DNA of 64,000 bases from Callipepla californica brunnescens (GCA_023055505.1 JALIRH010000039.1:496001-560000), one strand, 5' to 3'. Shown: positions 53,182 through 63,737, numbered from the stretch's first letter. Numbers and translations are program-made. The notes: generated by a model not told the origin, from the sequence alone.

Positions 53182-55972
53182 GTCTAGACAGGTTTCTTCA
53201 TTTGCTTTCTTCATATAGCACAGCAGCAGTCCATAAAACTCAAGCTTCCCTCCATAGTCAGAAAGCCCCACAAGCAAACCACGTAACCCACTTCACTTCC
53301 CTGTACTTCCCGCAATCCTGCTCCAGTCCCACCTCTATTTCTTCCCCAGATGAGGAACAGCAGTGACAGAAAAACACTGCCTCCAGTAGAGCAACTGCAC
53401 CTGTGGTTTAAGAGGTCCTCAAGTGTATGTGCCCGGAGGTGAGGAAATGCAGAAAAGCAGGTTTCACACACAGACTTGGTGCTTGATTTCTACATAAAGG
53501 ATGCAGCAGACAAAAGATACCCAAGAAACAAACAGAACACCAAGCAAGGTGGGTTTCTCAGAACAATGAGAACATAATGAAAAAAGGAAGAAAAATGAGT
53601 AACATCTACTGTGTTACACAAGAAATCCATAAACTAGTTCAGACACCAGCTTGCATGCCCACACGGCACAGAAGATGACACTGAGGCCACAAACAGACAT
53701 GCAAACAAGCCCTGCATCTGCAACACTCTGCCCAGTGCTCCCAGTTTGAGCATAGCCATGCAACCCAGTTAACTGACTGCCTCCAAAATCAAGAGCATAT
53801 CGTCACGCATAGGCCAAGGATGCCTAAAATTCGTCCCATGGTGATGTACACACATCACAGACACTGTCATCTCTGGAGTAACACACAGCCATTACTCAGA
53901 ACAGAGAATACTGTTTCAACATTGAACTTGAAGAAAAACAGGGACAGTGGAGGACAAAAAGAAGTCACAGAAAACATACTGGACAATTGTGACTGCCCGC
54001 TGCTGTCTCACCTCATCACGTCCCAAAATCTGTGAGCATGGTGCACCACCACACTTAGGCCACATTTAACTCTTCAAAGGATCCAGATTTCGGTTCTCAA
54101 ATAAGAGAAAATATATTTTTAAACCCAAATTTCAGCTCTAATGAAATCTGAAGAGAAAAGCAAGGAGAATATCAGGCTGTCTCCTGAGCTGTCACATAGG
54201 CAGCAGGAGCCAAGCTCTGTACTCCCTGCGCACAAAGCCAGCACAGAGCAGGAGTGCAGCCAGCAGGGCTCAGCTATGAAGCCACAGACTGTGGCCCCAA
54301 GGCAGGGCAGGAGCTGAGGGAACAGGAACTTGTCGATGCTCCAAGTGTTCACCCTGCATTCCAGGCATGTATGAACAGCCTTTAAAACAGTAACTCCCTT
54401 CACTGCATCTCATACCTTAGGCAGCCTCAGTCCTGTCCCATAAAAACGCACCTGTGAATAGTGGCAACCAGAAAGGAACCATGCAGAAGTAACCCAGTAC
54501 AAAGAAGGAAAAAAATGGAGCTTTGAAAGACATGAGTAATTCTGCATTTGGTGTGTCCCCCTGCAGGCAGACACCACAAAGCTGAAGTGGCCTTGCAGCT
54601 TGCTTCATTGTAGGAAACTGGTTAAGCAACTGGGTGCTTTCTGCAACTATGTCATATTTAAGAACTTATCACCAATGAAATAATCAAACAGACAAAAAGC
54701 TTTATTAATGTGGATTAATTGCAGAATATGCATCTCCTTTCTTGCTAACGTGTCACAGGCAAATGAGCATTTTCTTCCCAGCAGCCTTCTTTGCTACCAG
54801 GAATTATTTCCCTTCACTTCTTGCAAGGCAGCAACTCCACTATATCCATTCAGTTCTTTCTTTTACCTTTCCCCAACAGGCATGGCACTTGCTGGACTTC
54901 CTTGCTTCTCTTTAAGCCCCCAGTATTTAGTTTACATACTGCAAGAGTTAACCACTTTGTTAAAGTGGTCGTCAGACCATGTTCCAATGTTACCAAAAGG
55001 GTTTATTTCAGTGTTATCCCTCTCCAATTATGCAATATGATATAAGCACGCCTGAGATTTGCTCAAAGATGAATACTGAAAGAGTCACAGGCTTCCAACT
55101 GAAAAGATTATTTAAAAAGATAATTTAAATCAAACTGCAGTGAAACACAGTTTAGTCTGCACTGATGTGTATCTTACAGAACTGACCAACACAGAGTATC
55201 TCTGGAAGGCACTGAGCTGCTTCTGCCTGCTCTCACAAGTGAAACATGGGGCCAGAAAGTTTGTAACTTCTTTCATCAGCAACATCAGTTAGCATTCAAG
55301 AATTGTGCTAAACAGGCTTTTTTCCTTTAGTAAATAAATAAATATAAAGACACAGAAGAAAAGAACTGGATTCTTTTTGTTTCATTCATTTCCCTCGATG
55401 TCAACCACTACATACTAAGGAAGCATGTGGTCCTGTAACATGCAGAACAAGGCTACTGAGCAGCCCAGAATAAACTTTACACAGTTCACAAGCCCGTACT
55501 CAATAGTTTGCTCCCTGCTAGTGCTGCAGAGATCAATACTTTGCCACGCTTCATTTCCTGAGCTGGCCACGTTCACACTCACATCAACACAACACACATA
55601 ACTGAAACCACCAGTCACAATGCAACGAGGTTTCTGAATGGAAAGCAAACTCCCAGGAGATGATACAGAATGATTACCAATACATTCTGCTTTTAGTCTA
55701 AAATCGCTTTTAAAAAGCCAGTATTACACAAACAGAGCTCTGGAGGAGGCAAAAAGCAATACCCAAACCCAGCAGTGGGGTCTATGCAAGGAGGGGTGGT
55801 AGAAGGAAGCACACAGTACTGCACTGTCAGGTTTCAGCTCCCTGTTTTCCATAAATTAAAAATAAGATTTTTTATTATAAAATCTTCCAATGCATATAAT
55901 CATTTACCACAAGGACAAACATGTTCCACAAACATGTGTTAATACTCACGAAGACCATTCCATCTCTTCAAC

Positions 55973-55982
55973 AAGTATATAT

Positions 55983-56013
<31 letters not shown>
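55973..56013. repeat. (TA)n/(AC)n compound microsatellite
   Basis: A short TATATATACATATAC run passes into about 12 pure AC units ending at 56013. It lies in LRP8 intron 2. Confidence 0.93.
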
Positions 56014-56457
56014 TGCAGCAACGAGCAAGAAAAGTTGACATATTGATAACAGATGCTATCAACTCTTGGAAAAGCATCAATAAGTAATTACAGGGGTTGT
56101 CATGCCCCACACAACACTCATTACCAGGAGGTTACCTGCATTTTCATTCCACTCTCCACTACCACTACCGTGTGTTGCATTTTCCAGTAAATTCCTTCCA
56201 GCACGTATGTCCTTAAAATAGCTTCTAAAAATATCTGTTTATTACAGTGATGACAACAGAGGTGGCATCTAGCCACAAAAACATGTGGAACATATTATTT
56301 TATCCAGAGGATATAACTCTAAACATTACACACGTGGAAAAGTGGTGCTACTTTTTATTTATTTATTTTGAAAGCAGTGTTTAGAAACAGTATGGGCAAA
56401 AAAAAACCACACGTGAAAAAGCTATCTTTCAGATTGGTCAAAGAAGCAACTGCAAAG

Positions 56458-56512
56458 TACATATGCATATATGTATATGTGTATGTATGTGTATATTTAC
56501 ATACATATATGA
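56458..56512. repeat. Alternating purine-pyrimidine TA/TG tract with inverted symmetry
   Basis: This 55 bp run of TATG/TGTA/TATA steps includes CATATATGTA near its left end and TACATATATG at its right end. These are reverse complements and could form a hairpin or cruciform. It lies 450 bp from the compound microsatellite and just left of a CR1 tail. Confidence 0.8.
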
Positions 56513-56570
56513 ATAAAACTGAACTACCAGTCCATGAGTAACTTCTTAGTATAGTTCTCAATGATTTACA

Positions 56571-56805
56571 GGATCACAGAATAACTTGGGTTGGAAGTGA
56601 CCTCAAGAATCATCAAGTTCCAGCCCCCCTGCCACAGGCAGAACTGCCAATCACTAAATCAAAGCTCATAACAAATGTCAAGTCCATATTAAAGTGAAGA
56701 ACTTTCCTGATGTCTTCACATCCACAAATTCCCCCTTCTAACACCAAAAAGTCAGCATTCCACCTCAATCTACCTCGCTCTATTTTTACCACCCCCAAAA
56801 ACAAC
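56571..56805 (-). mobile_element. 5'-truncated CR1 LINE fragment with internal loss
   Basis: GGATCACAGAATAACTTGGG followed by TTGGAAGTGACCTCAAGAAT, CATCAAGTTCCAGCCCCCCT and GCCACAGGCAGAACTGCCAA is a clear CR1 3' tail in reverse orientation to about 56660. The piece GTGAAGAACTTTCCTGATGT near 56693-56712 matches a more internal CR1 block, so the element probably continues to about 56805 with an internal deletion. The right end is uncertain. Confidence 0.75.
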
Positions 56806-58149
56806 AGCAGTATAAACTCCCTGAAACATCTCAGAAGCAGTTGTAGGAATAATCATCCTAACACAGCCCAATTCCTGCCGAGCAGATGTCCAGGACTGTG
56901 TTTTACACACTCTCTTCCATCACAATGCTTAAAGAGAAGACCAGAAGGAAAAATGGAAGAAAACCACCCCAGATACTGCTTGCCATTATATTACTTGCAC
57001 TAGACAAGAAGCTCAGGCCACAAACCCAACTCAATGCAGAGCACAGGATGCGTAGTCTGCTCCCGAAGGCACTGCTCCATCCATCAGCCTGACATCTGCA
57101 CAGCAGCCCCCAAAGCACAGCCCACAGACCACCTGCAGCTCCCCAGGCCTTGGCAGGGCAGCACACAGAGGGGCCTTGAGCCAGGAGACCTCAAGAAGCT
57201 CAGCAGCAGCAGCCTGCTGCGAGACTGACCATGCAGCCACACGTCAGTGTGTCTGCAAACTCACAGGCTTCTGAGAAATCGCTCCCAGTTAAAACCTGTA
57301 CGTGAGTCCCAGCTTTGTTCTCAGTCAGCCACAGCCTCAATGAGCTTGTTGTGACCTCAGAAATTCCAGATCTTAGCAGTGGTAGCAGAATTCCCACATC
57401 ACCCACGTTTCTACCTGACTGCTGCTGAACTCTTCATATCACAAACTTACACGTGCACAGCCTCTCAAGCCCTGAGTACAAAAGCACCAGAAATAAATGT
57501 TAGGTTTTATCTTACAGCGTCAAAACGTTCTCTATGAACCAGAGTTTGGGAATCCCTGCTCACCACAAACTGATGTACCCAACCAGGCTGCGAGAGTGAT
57601 GCTGCTAACAGTCTGCTAGGGAACACACAACCACTGACTCGTTTTTTTTATATATTCTTACGGTCCACATACTTCCAAGAGTTCAGTGCATTAAAACCTG
57701 ATGCTTCTTCAATGTCTGTTACCCTACAATGGTAATTCAAGAGATTTGGTACCTGATGTAATATTTGTGACTTAGAACTCCAAGTTAAAAACATTTCTCT
57801 TGAAGACTTTGGCTGCATAGCTTCTTTTACAGGTGCTTCTTAAGCTCCGAGGCTGGCACAAGGAGTCCTAAGCTGCTAGAAGCTGCAAGCAAAACGACAC
57901 TGAGGTGGTGACAGCACAGCCCTGCAAACATCCTGGGGTGCCACTCACACACAGGGCTGCACCAGAGGAAGAGGCACCAGCTCAGGGCTGTTAGCACGGT
58001 CTCCTTGCGCTCTGTTCCCTCACATTAATGAGGAATCAGTCAGCACAACACAGGCAGGGCTGCCAAGCAGCCCTACTTGCCCATCACAGTTGGAAACACA
58101 GATTTAAGCACAGAACTCTCACCAGCTCCACACCGCGTGGGGACATTAG
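56806..58149. other. Intron 2 block between the CR1 tail and the CpG island
   Basis: This is ordinary intronic sequence that becomes more GC-rich from about 57.0 kb, with overlapping open frames on both strands at 56.9-57.25 kb. No repeat family or exon is recognised. Confidence 0.6.
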
Positions 58150-58336
58150 AAGCAAACGGCCTCTGCGTACACACCCGGGGCCCCTCCCGTGCCCGGAGAC
58201 CCACGGGCTGCCCCGGGGCACGGCTCACACCGCTCCGAGCACACGGAGGGGAACGGGGCCACGCCGGGGAACGGTGCCGCGTCACGGATCTGCTGCTCGC
58301 GGCAGCCAATGGGCAACGGAGCCGGGCACGGCGCGA

Positions 58337-58354
58337 CTTCATTCATTCATTCAT
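58337..58354. repeat. (ATTC)n short tandem repeat and A-run
   Basis: About four ATTC units are followed directly by an A8 run. The tract lies 60-80 bp downstream of the exon 2 donor in intron 2. Confidence 0.7.
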
Positions 58355-58415
58355 AAAAAAAAGAGGCGCAGCACATATGGGAAACGCGCCCTTCCGGGCT
58401 CGTCCGGGTACTCAC

Positions 58416-58535
58416 GGCAATCCGCCTCGTCGCTGTTATCCGAGCAGTCGTTATCTTCGTCGCACGCCCAGACGGCGGGGATGCACCGCTCGTTCCGGCA
58501 CTGGAACTGGTCCTTATCGCACTCCTTGACGGCTC
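58416..58535 (-). CDS. LRP8: LRP8 (ApoER2) coding exon 2: first LDL-receptor class A repeat
   Basis: This 120 bp exon encodes residues 25-63 (residue 24 is split across the junction) and is a complete phase 1/phase 1 LDLa cassette. Six cysteines are spaced [35 protein letters not shown], which is the canonical class A pattern. The acidic cluster [12 protein letters not shown] carries the calcium ligands, and the Trp before the fourth Cys is typical. The block [13 protein letters not shown] matches the first repeat of vertebrate LRP8 as I recall it and differs from the VLDLR first repeat (which has SQFQC and a different middle). The acceptor is TGTCTCGCAG|GAGCC with a CTGAC branch-like motif at 58561-58565; the polypyrimidine tract is weak because the area is GC-rich. 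The donor is TGCC|GTGAGTA. The repeat is the outermost part of the ligand-binding ectodomain. VLDLR or another LDLR-family paralogue is the alternative, but is less likely. Confidence 0.93.
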
Positions 58536-59164
58536 CTGCGAGACACGGGGCCGCGCGTGGGTCAGCGGGGCGCGCTCCGCCAGCGGGAGAGCGCCGGGGC
58601 CGGGGACGGTCCCGAAGGCGGCGGCAATAGAGGGCAGGGACCGGGAACGGGCACGGACCGGCGGAGATGAGCCCCGCGGGAGCACGGCGATGCGCGGAGC
58701 CGCTTTGTGTGCGGCTGGAAGGGCCGCTGCCGCGCTCCGTGCGCCGGGTTAGGGGCGGGGGATAAAGAAACCCGGGCACAGAGAGCGGTTAAACGCCGAA
58801 CGAAAAAGACAAAGAGAAACGGGAAAGCGCAGCGAGGCGCGGAGCCGCGGCGCATCCGCCGGTGGGGGCGGATCGCGGGGAAGGGGTGAGCGGGTACGGG
58901 CAGCGCTCCGGGAACGGGGCAGCGATCCGGCCGAAGCTGAGGGCGGGGGGACGGAGCAAATCCGCTTTGCAGCCGCCGCGCTGCTTTCCGAGGCGCAGAT
59001 CTGCTCGGAAGGGGATTAAAGGCGGCAGCCCCCGTCGGCAGCGCCGGGCTCGCTCGAAGCGGCTGGAGAGCGCACGCGGTCCCCGCAACCGCAGCACGGG
59101 GATGCGCGGGGCCGGCGGGACCCCCGAGTCCACCCGCAGGCGATCCGAGCCGCGCCGGACCCAC
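58536..59164 (-). other. LRP8: LRP8 intron 1 (629 bp, inside the CpG island)
   Basis: This is the short first intron, bounded by GTGGGT at 59164 and CGCAG at 58536. It is very GC- and CpG-rich throughout. It contains a G-rich run (GGGGCGGGGG) near 58751-58760 and long open frames on both strands that are a by-product of GC richness and resemble no known protein. No second promoter or alternative first exon can be demonstrated from the sequence. Confidence 0.85.
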
Positions 59165-59234
59165 CTTTGCCGAGGTGCAGCTTCAGCAGCAGCAGCTGGA
59201 GGAGCAGCAGCCGGGCGAGCGCGGGCCGGCACAT
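59165..59234 (-). CDS. LRP8: LRP8 (ApoER2) coding exon 1: start codon and signal peptide
   Basis: This exon encodes the N-terminus of a type I membrane receptor of the LDL-receptor family that binds reelin and apoE-type ligands at the cell surface. It runs from ATG at 59234 to the donor AAAG|GTGGGT, with the GT at 59164-59163. The 70 nt give 23 codons plus one base: MCRPALAR, a leucine-rich core (LLLLQLLLLKLHL), then GK. This is a short signal peptide with a hydrophobic run interrupted by Gln, Lys and His. The start is favoured because A is at -3, because no other minus-strand ATG occurs for about 430 bp upstream, and because an in-frame TAA lies 273 nt upstream (59505-59507). The phase 1 end joins exon 2 in frame. 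The gene assignment rests mainly on exon 2; this exon alone shows only a signal peptide. From memory, the human LRP8 signal region is also leucine-rich but longer. Confidence 0.88.
59184..59216. repeat. LRP8: CAG/CTG-rich trinucleotide tract in the signal-peptide exon
   Basis: The plus strand has four uninterrupted CAG units at 59184-59195 followed by CTGGAGGAGCAGCAG. On the coding strand these are CTG/CTC leucine codons forming the hydrophobic core of the signal peptide, interrupted by one CAG (Gln). Confidence 0.7.
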
Positions 59235-59560
59235 GCTGCTCGCTCCCTCCGTGGCAGCGCACGGTGTGCGGGATGCTCCCCGCTCGCCGCCCGGCCCCGC
59301 CCACAGCCGCGCGCGGCCGTGACGCGCCCCCGCTGGGCGGGCCCGTGCGCGTGCGCGCGCGCACCGCCGCCACGCGAACGCGGCCCCCGCGCGCTCCCGA
59401 CGTCCTTCGGTGCGGCGGAGCCCGGCAGCGTGGAGCCCGTGGGTGCGCGTCCTGGAGGCGTCACGAGTGCTCTCGCAGCCCCGTCTAAAAGCGCACCTGT
59501 GCCTTTAAGTGTGCCTTGCCACTGGTGAGCAGTGACTCCTGCTGCCGGAGCCACGCGCGG
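59235..59560 (-). promoter_or_regulatory. LRP8: LRP8 5' leader and core promoter, TATA-less
   Basis: No TATA box is seen upstream of the start codon. A GC box (CCCCGCCC on the plus strand, 59295-59302) lies about 60 bp upstream of the ATG. A second GC box (GGGCGG, 59335-59340) and an NRF1-type palindrome (TGCGCGTGCGCG, 59346-59357; the reverse complement fits YGCGCAYGCGCR) follow. This combination is typical of dispersed-start CpG promoters. The exact transcription start cannot be read from sequence. The leader has no ATG. Confidence 0.6.
59346..59357 (-). promoter_or_regulatory. NRF1-like palindromic site
   Basis: The minus strand reads CGCGCACGCGCA, a full match to the NRF1 consensus YGCGCAYGCGCR. 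It lies about 112 bp upstream of the LRP8 start codon inside the CpG island. It is embedded in a longer CG/GT alternating run, so a chance match through low complexity is possible. Confidence 0.45.
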
Positions 59561-59649
59561 AGGGACCGCTGGTGGCCGGCAGGGGTTGGAACCTTGCGAG
59601 CAACCTTCTCGTGTGCGCGTCGGTCAGATGACAGTAATTGCTCAAAGCG

Positions 59650-61317
59650 CAGGAAGTATTTCTTCTGCATTAGGTCACACGCAGGCTGAGAGAGCTACCC
59701 TAATTCCTGGCCTCTTCTGTTTCCTAAATTAGAGCTGGAAGCGGCTCCAGAGGCAGCAGCGGAGCAGTTGAGGATGAAACAGGTGCAGAGCATCAGTCAC
59801 AGCAGCGATCTGGTGCGATCCGTGTTGGATCTTTGAGTTTTAGAACTTAATTTGGCAAAGCAACGTGAATAAGCAGCTCAGCTAGCACCTGACCTGCTGC
59901 GGTTTCAGCAGCCCTTACTGGCAGAGCGCTGAGGCAGCTGCCAGCAGCCCACTACCACCCTGGGGACATCCGTGCATACAAAATTCATGCTGACAGTCTG
60001 CATTCCCTGGTCGATGACTGAGGTCATCTGTAGATGTAGTTCACCTGGTGCTTGAAGCTTCTGCCCACCTCCTGCACACTTCCCCTTGTTTTGCAGGACG
60101 CTGTGCAGGTTCAGACTAAGAGTTTGTCTTGAGGAACATGCTGCAAGCACCTGCAGCTGTGTGAGACCCAGGAGCATTTTGTTGTTCACCACGCTGCAGC
60201 TGAGGGGGCTGAGGATCAGCTGTGCAGGATGAGGTGGGCAGATATTAAAGAAGTCCCCCACCTGAGGCCTGGAATGGCTGCACTACCCAGGACTGAGAAC
60301 ACTAGTCAAAGTTGGCTGTCCAAGCTGAGAGATGGGCTACAGAATTAATCAAGGACCGACCTGAGTGTGCTGATGGTAGCTTAGGACAGCGTCAGACCAT
60401 CCTGACTCACTGCCATTCACAATCAAGAACATCAACAACCATGGACCTCCCCCTGCCCCATTACCCACATCAGACTGCCCACCTCAGATGTGGAAAAACT
60501 GAAGGTGCACTGCACCCTCTGTGCTGCTATTCTTCTCCAATCAGCATAATATCTTTCTACAATCTTTCTTTTTCTTTCAAATTGACATTTAAAAAGAAAT
60601 AAAGTGCTTCACTATGGCTATAATCGCTTTCCAAGATATCTCCTGTCCGTTAGGGACCTTTTCCAGCTTGTCTTTCAACTTGGCAAATCAAATTCTCTCA
60701 GTCCCCTCATGCCTTTTAGATATGCTAATATAATATGTTTTCCAAACAGATATTTAAATTAAACCTTTTAATTAAGTTAGTTGAACCAGTGTACTAGCAG
60801 CCGTATCCCTGCCAGCCGGGATGTCAGTACCTTCTTAATGAAATCCTCTTGCCCAAACTCTGCTGTGGATTTCAAGCTGTACGTGCTATTGTACGTATGC
60901 TACATTTGAAACTAAAATCCTTCTGCTTCTAACATGTGAAAAACGAAACAAGCTCCAAACCCTGTGGAGTATAAGCAGGTTCACTCTGCTCGGGGCCTGG
61001 CCGTAGCTCTTGGAGTTCAGTCCATCCCTTAGAATTACTACTGTATGCCATCAAATGATGTACCACGTAGGGACATTGTAGTTATTTTTCCTGTAACTCT
61101 TCTTTATACTTTGAAAGCTAGAGAAAAAGCACTAATACATTGGAGAATAATTACCTGCTTTCTCTCATTTTGTTTTTATTTTCTCTTTTTTGAAGAAAGT
61201 ATTTCTTTTGGAATTATTAAGCATTATAGAGCATTTTTGTTTCCTGGTGGCACTTCCTATTTGTTCCAAACTGCCTGGGTAACTAATTGATAGGCTGTTA
61301 TAGGAGTGCAGGAGCAT

Positions 61318-61371
<54 letters not shown>

Positions 61372-63737
61372 CATTCTTCACTTTATCCCAAAATGAATAT
61401 CTTGAAACCACTCTACTTACACTGAAGTTTTATCCTTCACCATATTAACATTCCAGACATTTTTCATTTAAAATCCCATTGTCCCTAAGTCCTGAGCTGA
61501 CACACATTTAATTGCAGTTCTTGGGAAAGCGTGCTTTTCATTGACAGACCTTTAGAAGGAGACAAAGTGAAGTTTTTGTGCATTCTGAATTTTGTACACT
61601 ATTTCCAGTATCTTACAAACTGGCACTGTTTTAAGACGGTCTATTTACTGATACCTGTTAAGACACTTGAGTCTTTCAATTTTTGATGAATTTCTTCAAC
61701 ATTTGCCCATTTTAAAATGTCTGCACAGAACAATTTCCCCTCATTTCATATGTCCCCTAGCAGCTCTTAATTAAAAATGTTTTCCCATGGACTTGTTAAA
61801 AATACTTCCGCTCTTGCCCACATGGCTGTAGAAATTTCACTCACTTGGTGCATCTGAACATTGTTATTAGCACCAGTGGGCATGAACATGTTTCCCCCAC
61901 TCCCATTACCTCTCTGCTTCCCATGGGGGGTGACACTGCCTTTCATTTGCATAAAGCCTCTTTTGCAGGTGTGAAAACAAGTGACCACTGTAATTCTTCT
62001 AATTCATCTTTTTATTTGCATCTGACTAAATGTCAGCTCCTGTTCTATGCTCTTTTTTTTTTCCTTCCAATTTTTATTCTGTTTTAAAATACTTCGTTCA
62101 GTCTTTTGTACAATCTGTTTTATTTGTTGGCTTCTTTTTATTCTCTTTCAGCTTCAGCTTTCTTCCAGAGGATTCCAGTCCCCCAAGTCAGCTGCTTGCT
62201 CTTTTCATATTGCCTATTTAAACCAATGCCCTAAACTACTTTGTCTATTGGATCTGTCTTCCCTTTCACTTTCTAGGGCCTTTTCACAGCCATTGGGACA
62301 TTACCTTGATGCCTGAAAGGCCAACTTAACCCCCTTGGCACACACCAAGTCTTCTAATGACATCCTTATTTTTAGCTAGCTCATGGCCTATTAAAGAAAG
62401 GAGGACATCCCACAGACTTAAATCACGTTACAGAACTCATCAGTTTGCCATGCTGCTCAGTGCTGTTTATTATCCAGGTGTGAGACTACACCACTTCCTC
62501 ACCAGTCCTCCCATTCCTGTCCGAAATGCACCACATCACACAGTCCCTAACACCCCAAGATAGCGGTCTGCATCTCAGCTGTGCGTGTGACTCATGCATC
62601 CTTGGCGTGTTCGGGACAACCCTGACTCAGAGCCACTTTCTTAAACTTAGATTAAGTACATTTATCTAACTCAAACCCACTTTGTCCACTGTGACTGCCT
62701 GCTCCTCGTTTTCCATAGCATTTCAGCTCGAGTATGAACCAGGCAAGTATGTGCAGCATACCCAGAAGATGCCATGAAAGCTCCATGGAAAGCTTCCCAA
62801 AGAGTATTGCCCTTTTCCATCTTCCACTCTATGCTGTTGTTCCTGCATCCTATGAGATGTTCTGCAGCCCATTGGTAAAGTTTTTATTCAGCCAGAGAGG
62901 AGTTAACACTGACGGCTTCTGCCCCTCGTTCCCCTCCCAGGGCTGACCACTGTGCCATAGCAGTATCCCTGGACAATGGATCTTTGAGCGCAACCAATCC
63001 CACAGTCACAATGGGGATCTTTCCCATTAATTTTAATGAGCATAAGAATGAAGGGACTGAGAAGAAAAAAGTGAGGATTAGGTGTCTGGCAAGATCTTTT
63101 GCATGCTGGAGGAGCATTGCTGTAGACTGAGCTGCTCTTTGCTGTCGTACAGTGACTAATCACCGTGAAAGCGAACAGAAATGCAGACTTCAGGCCATAG
63201 TTAGTAACAAGTACAGTGGGATTTTTTCAAGATGTTTCACTTCAAACTATTTATCCTGCTAATACTAACAAAGGAATCATGAATTGGAGCAAAACTGAAG
63301 TTGACAGTGTCTCGTGTAACTCTGCAGTGACCGTATATCAGCGCTGTAAGGCAGCAGATTAGTACCACAGACTGCTGTTTGCTCTACTGCTCCCAAGGGG
63401 CTGAGACACAACAGCGAAAGCCAGCAGCAGCATCAAGCCTGGATTTTTTCCTTGCCTCTTTAAAAATTCAGTAAGCTGGGTGCTCACTCCACTTTCCTCT
63501 CACACCTTGCTTGTTCAGGCCCAGGTGCTGCAAGGTAGCGGTGTGTTGTGTGGGGATGGAAGGAGCAGGACAAGGTCTGGTTCTGTGGGGTGAAAAGTTC
63601 CCCGGCTCCCAGCAGCCCTTCGGAAAGCTTTGAGCATCCCGACGGCTCAGGGAAATTCTTTTAGCATTAATTACAACATCAAGGAGAAAATAATACCCAA
63701 ATGGGAATTGAGGATTGTGTCTGCATTGAATGTTTCT
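59650..63737. other. Intergenic DNA upstream of LRP8
   Basis: This is AT-leaning, CpG-poor sequence beyond the island edge. It holds the (AC)n microsatellite at 61.3 kb and several T-rich stretches (61.15-61.2, 62.03-62.17 kb). Open frames are all under about 120 codons and resemble nothing known. No divergent gene starts from the CpG island as far as can be seen. Confidence 0.7.
61322..61370. repeat. (AC)n microsatellite, about 24 units
   Basis: An uninterrupted AC/CA dinucleotide run of 49 bp lies about 2 kb upstream of the LRP8 start codon in intergenic DNA. It is long and pure, so probably polymorphic. Confidence 0.97.

Larger units (their letters stand above)
39321..56457. other. Intron 2 block without recognised genes
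   Basis: The block contains poly-A (39.7 kb), a CR1 tail (40.6 kb), an AAAT repeat (41.7 kb), MIR-like relics (49.8 and 53.1 kb) and the compound microsatellite (56.0 kb). The long stretch 41.7-49.8 kb holds no feature I can name; its open frames are short and unconvincing. Confidence 0.6.
1..58415 (-). other. LRP8: LRP8 intron 2 (partial; continues past the left edge)
   Basis: From the exon 2 donor at 58415 to the left edge there is no LDLa-type, EGF-type or YWTD-type exon on the minus strand and no recognisable nested gene on either strand. The content is ordinary AT-leaning intronic DNA with CR1 tails, two LTR remnants, MIR-like SINE relics, microsatellites and poly-A/T runs, all listed separately. 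All open frames inside it are below about 170 codons and look like chance. The next LRP8 exon must lie left of base 1, so the intron exceeds 58.4 kb. The alternative is that an exon too divergent to recognise is hidden here, which is unlikely for cysteine-rich LDLa exons. Confidence 0.82.
58150..59620. promoter_or_regulatory. LRP8: CpG island spanning LRP8 promoter, exon 1, intron 1 and exon 2
   Basis: CpG dinucleotides become dense at about 58150 and stay dense to about 59620, against CpG-poor DNA on both sides. The island covers the putative promoter, both exons and intron 1, and extends a few hundred bp into intron 2. This marks the 5' end of a gene with a CpG-type promoter. Boundaries are by eye. 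Confidence 0.85.

Noticed and set aside
58028..58630. 200-codon plus-strand open frame across exon 2 of LRP8
   Set aside because: It is antisense to a real exon within a CpG island, where stop codons are rare. The translation is Arg/Pro/Gly-rich low complexity.
58562..59164. 200-codon minus-strand open frame in intron 1
   Set aside because: It lies wholly within the GC-rich intron between two well-defined splice sites and has biased composition with no domain.
58789..59373. 194-codon minus-strand frame overlapping the LRP8 start codon as a possible uORF
   Set aside because: Its first codon is GTG, not ATG. No upstream ATG exists in the leader, so an AUG uORF is excluded.
58862..59488. 208-codon plus-strand frame, possible divergent gene from the island
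   Set aside because: It is antisense to exon 1 and composed of Arg/Ala/Gly-rich sequence expected from CpG islands. No recognisable domain or splice pattern.
61165..61374. Cys-Val repeat peptide on the minus strand
   Set aside because: This is the translation of the (AC)n microsatellite.
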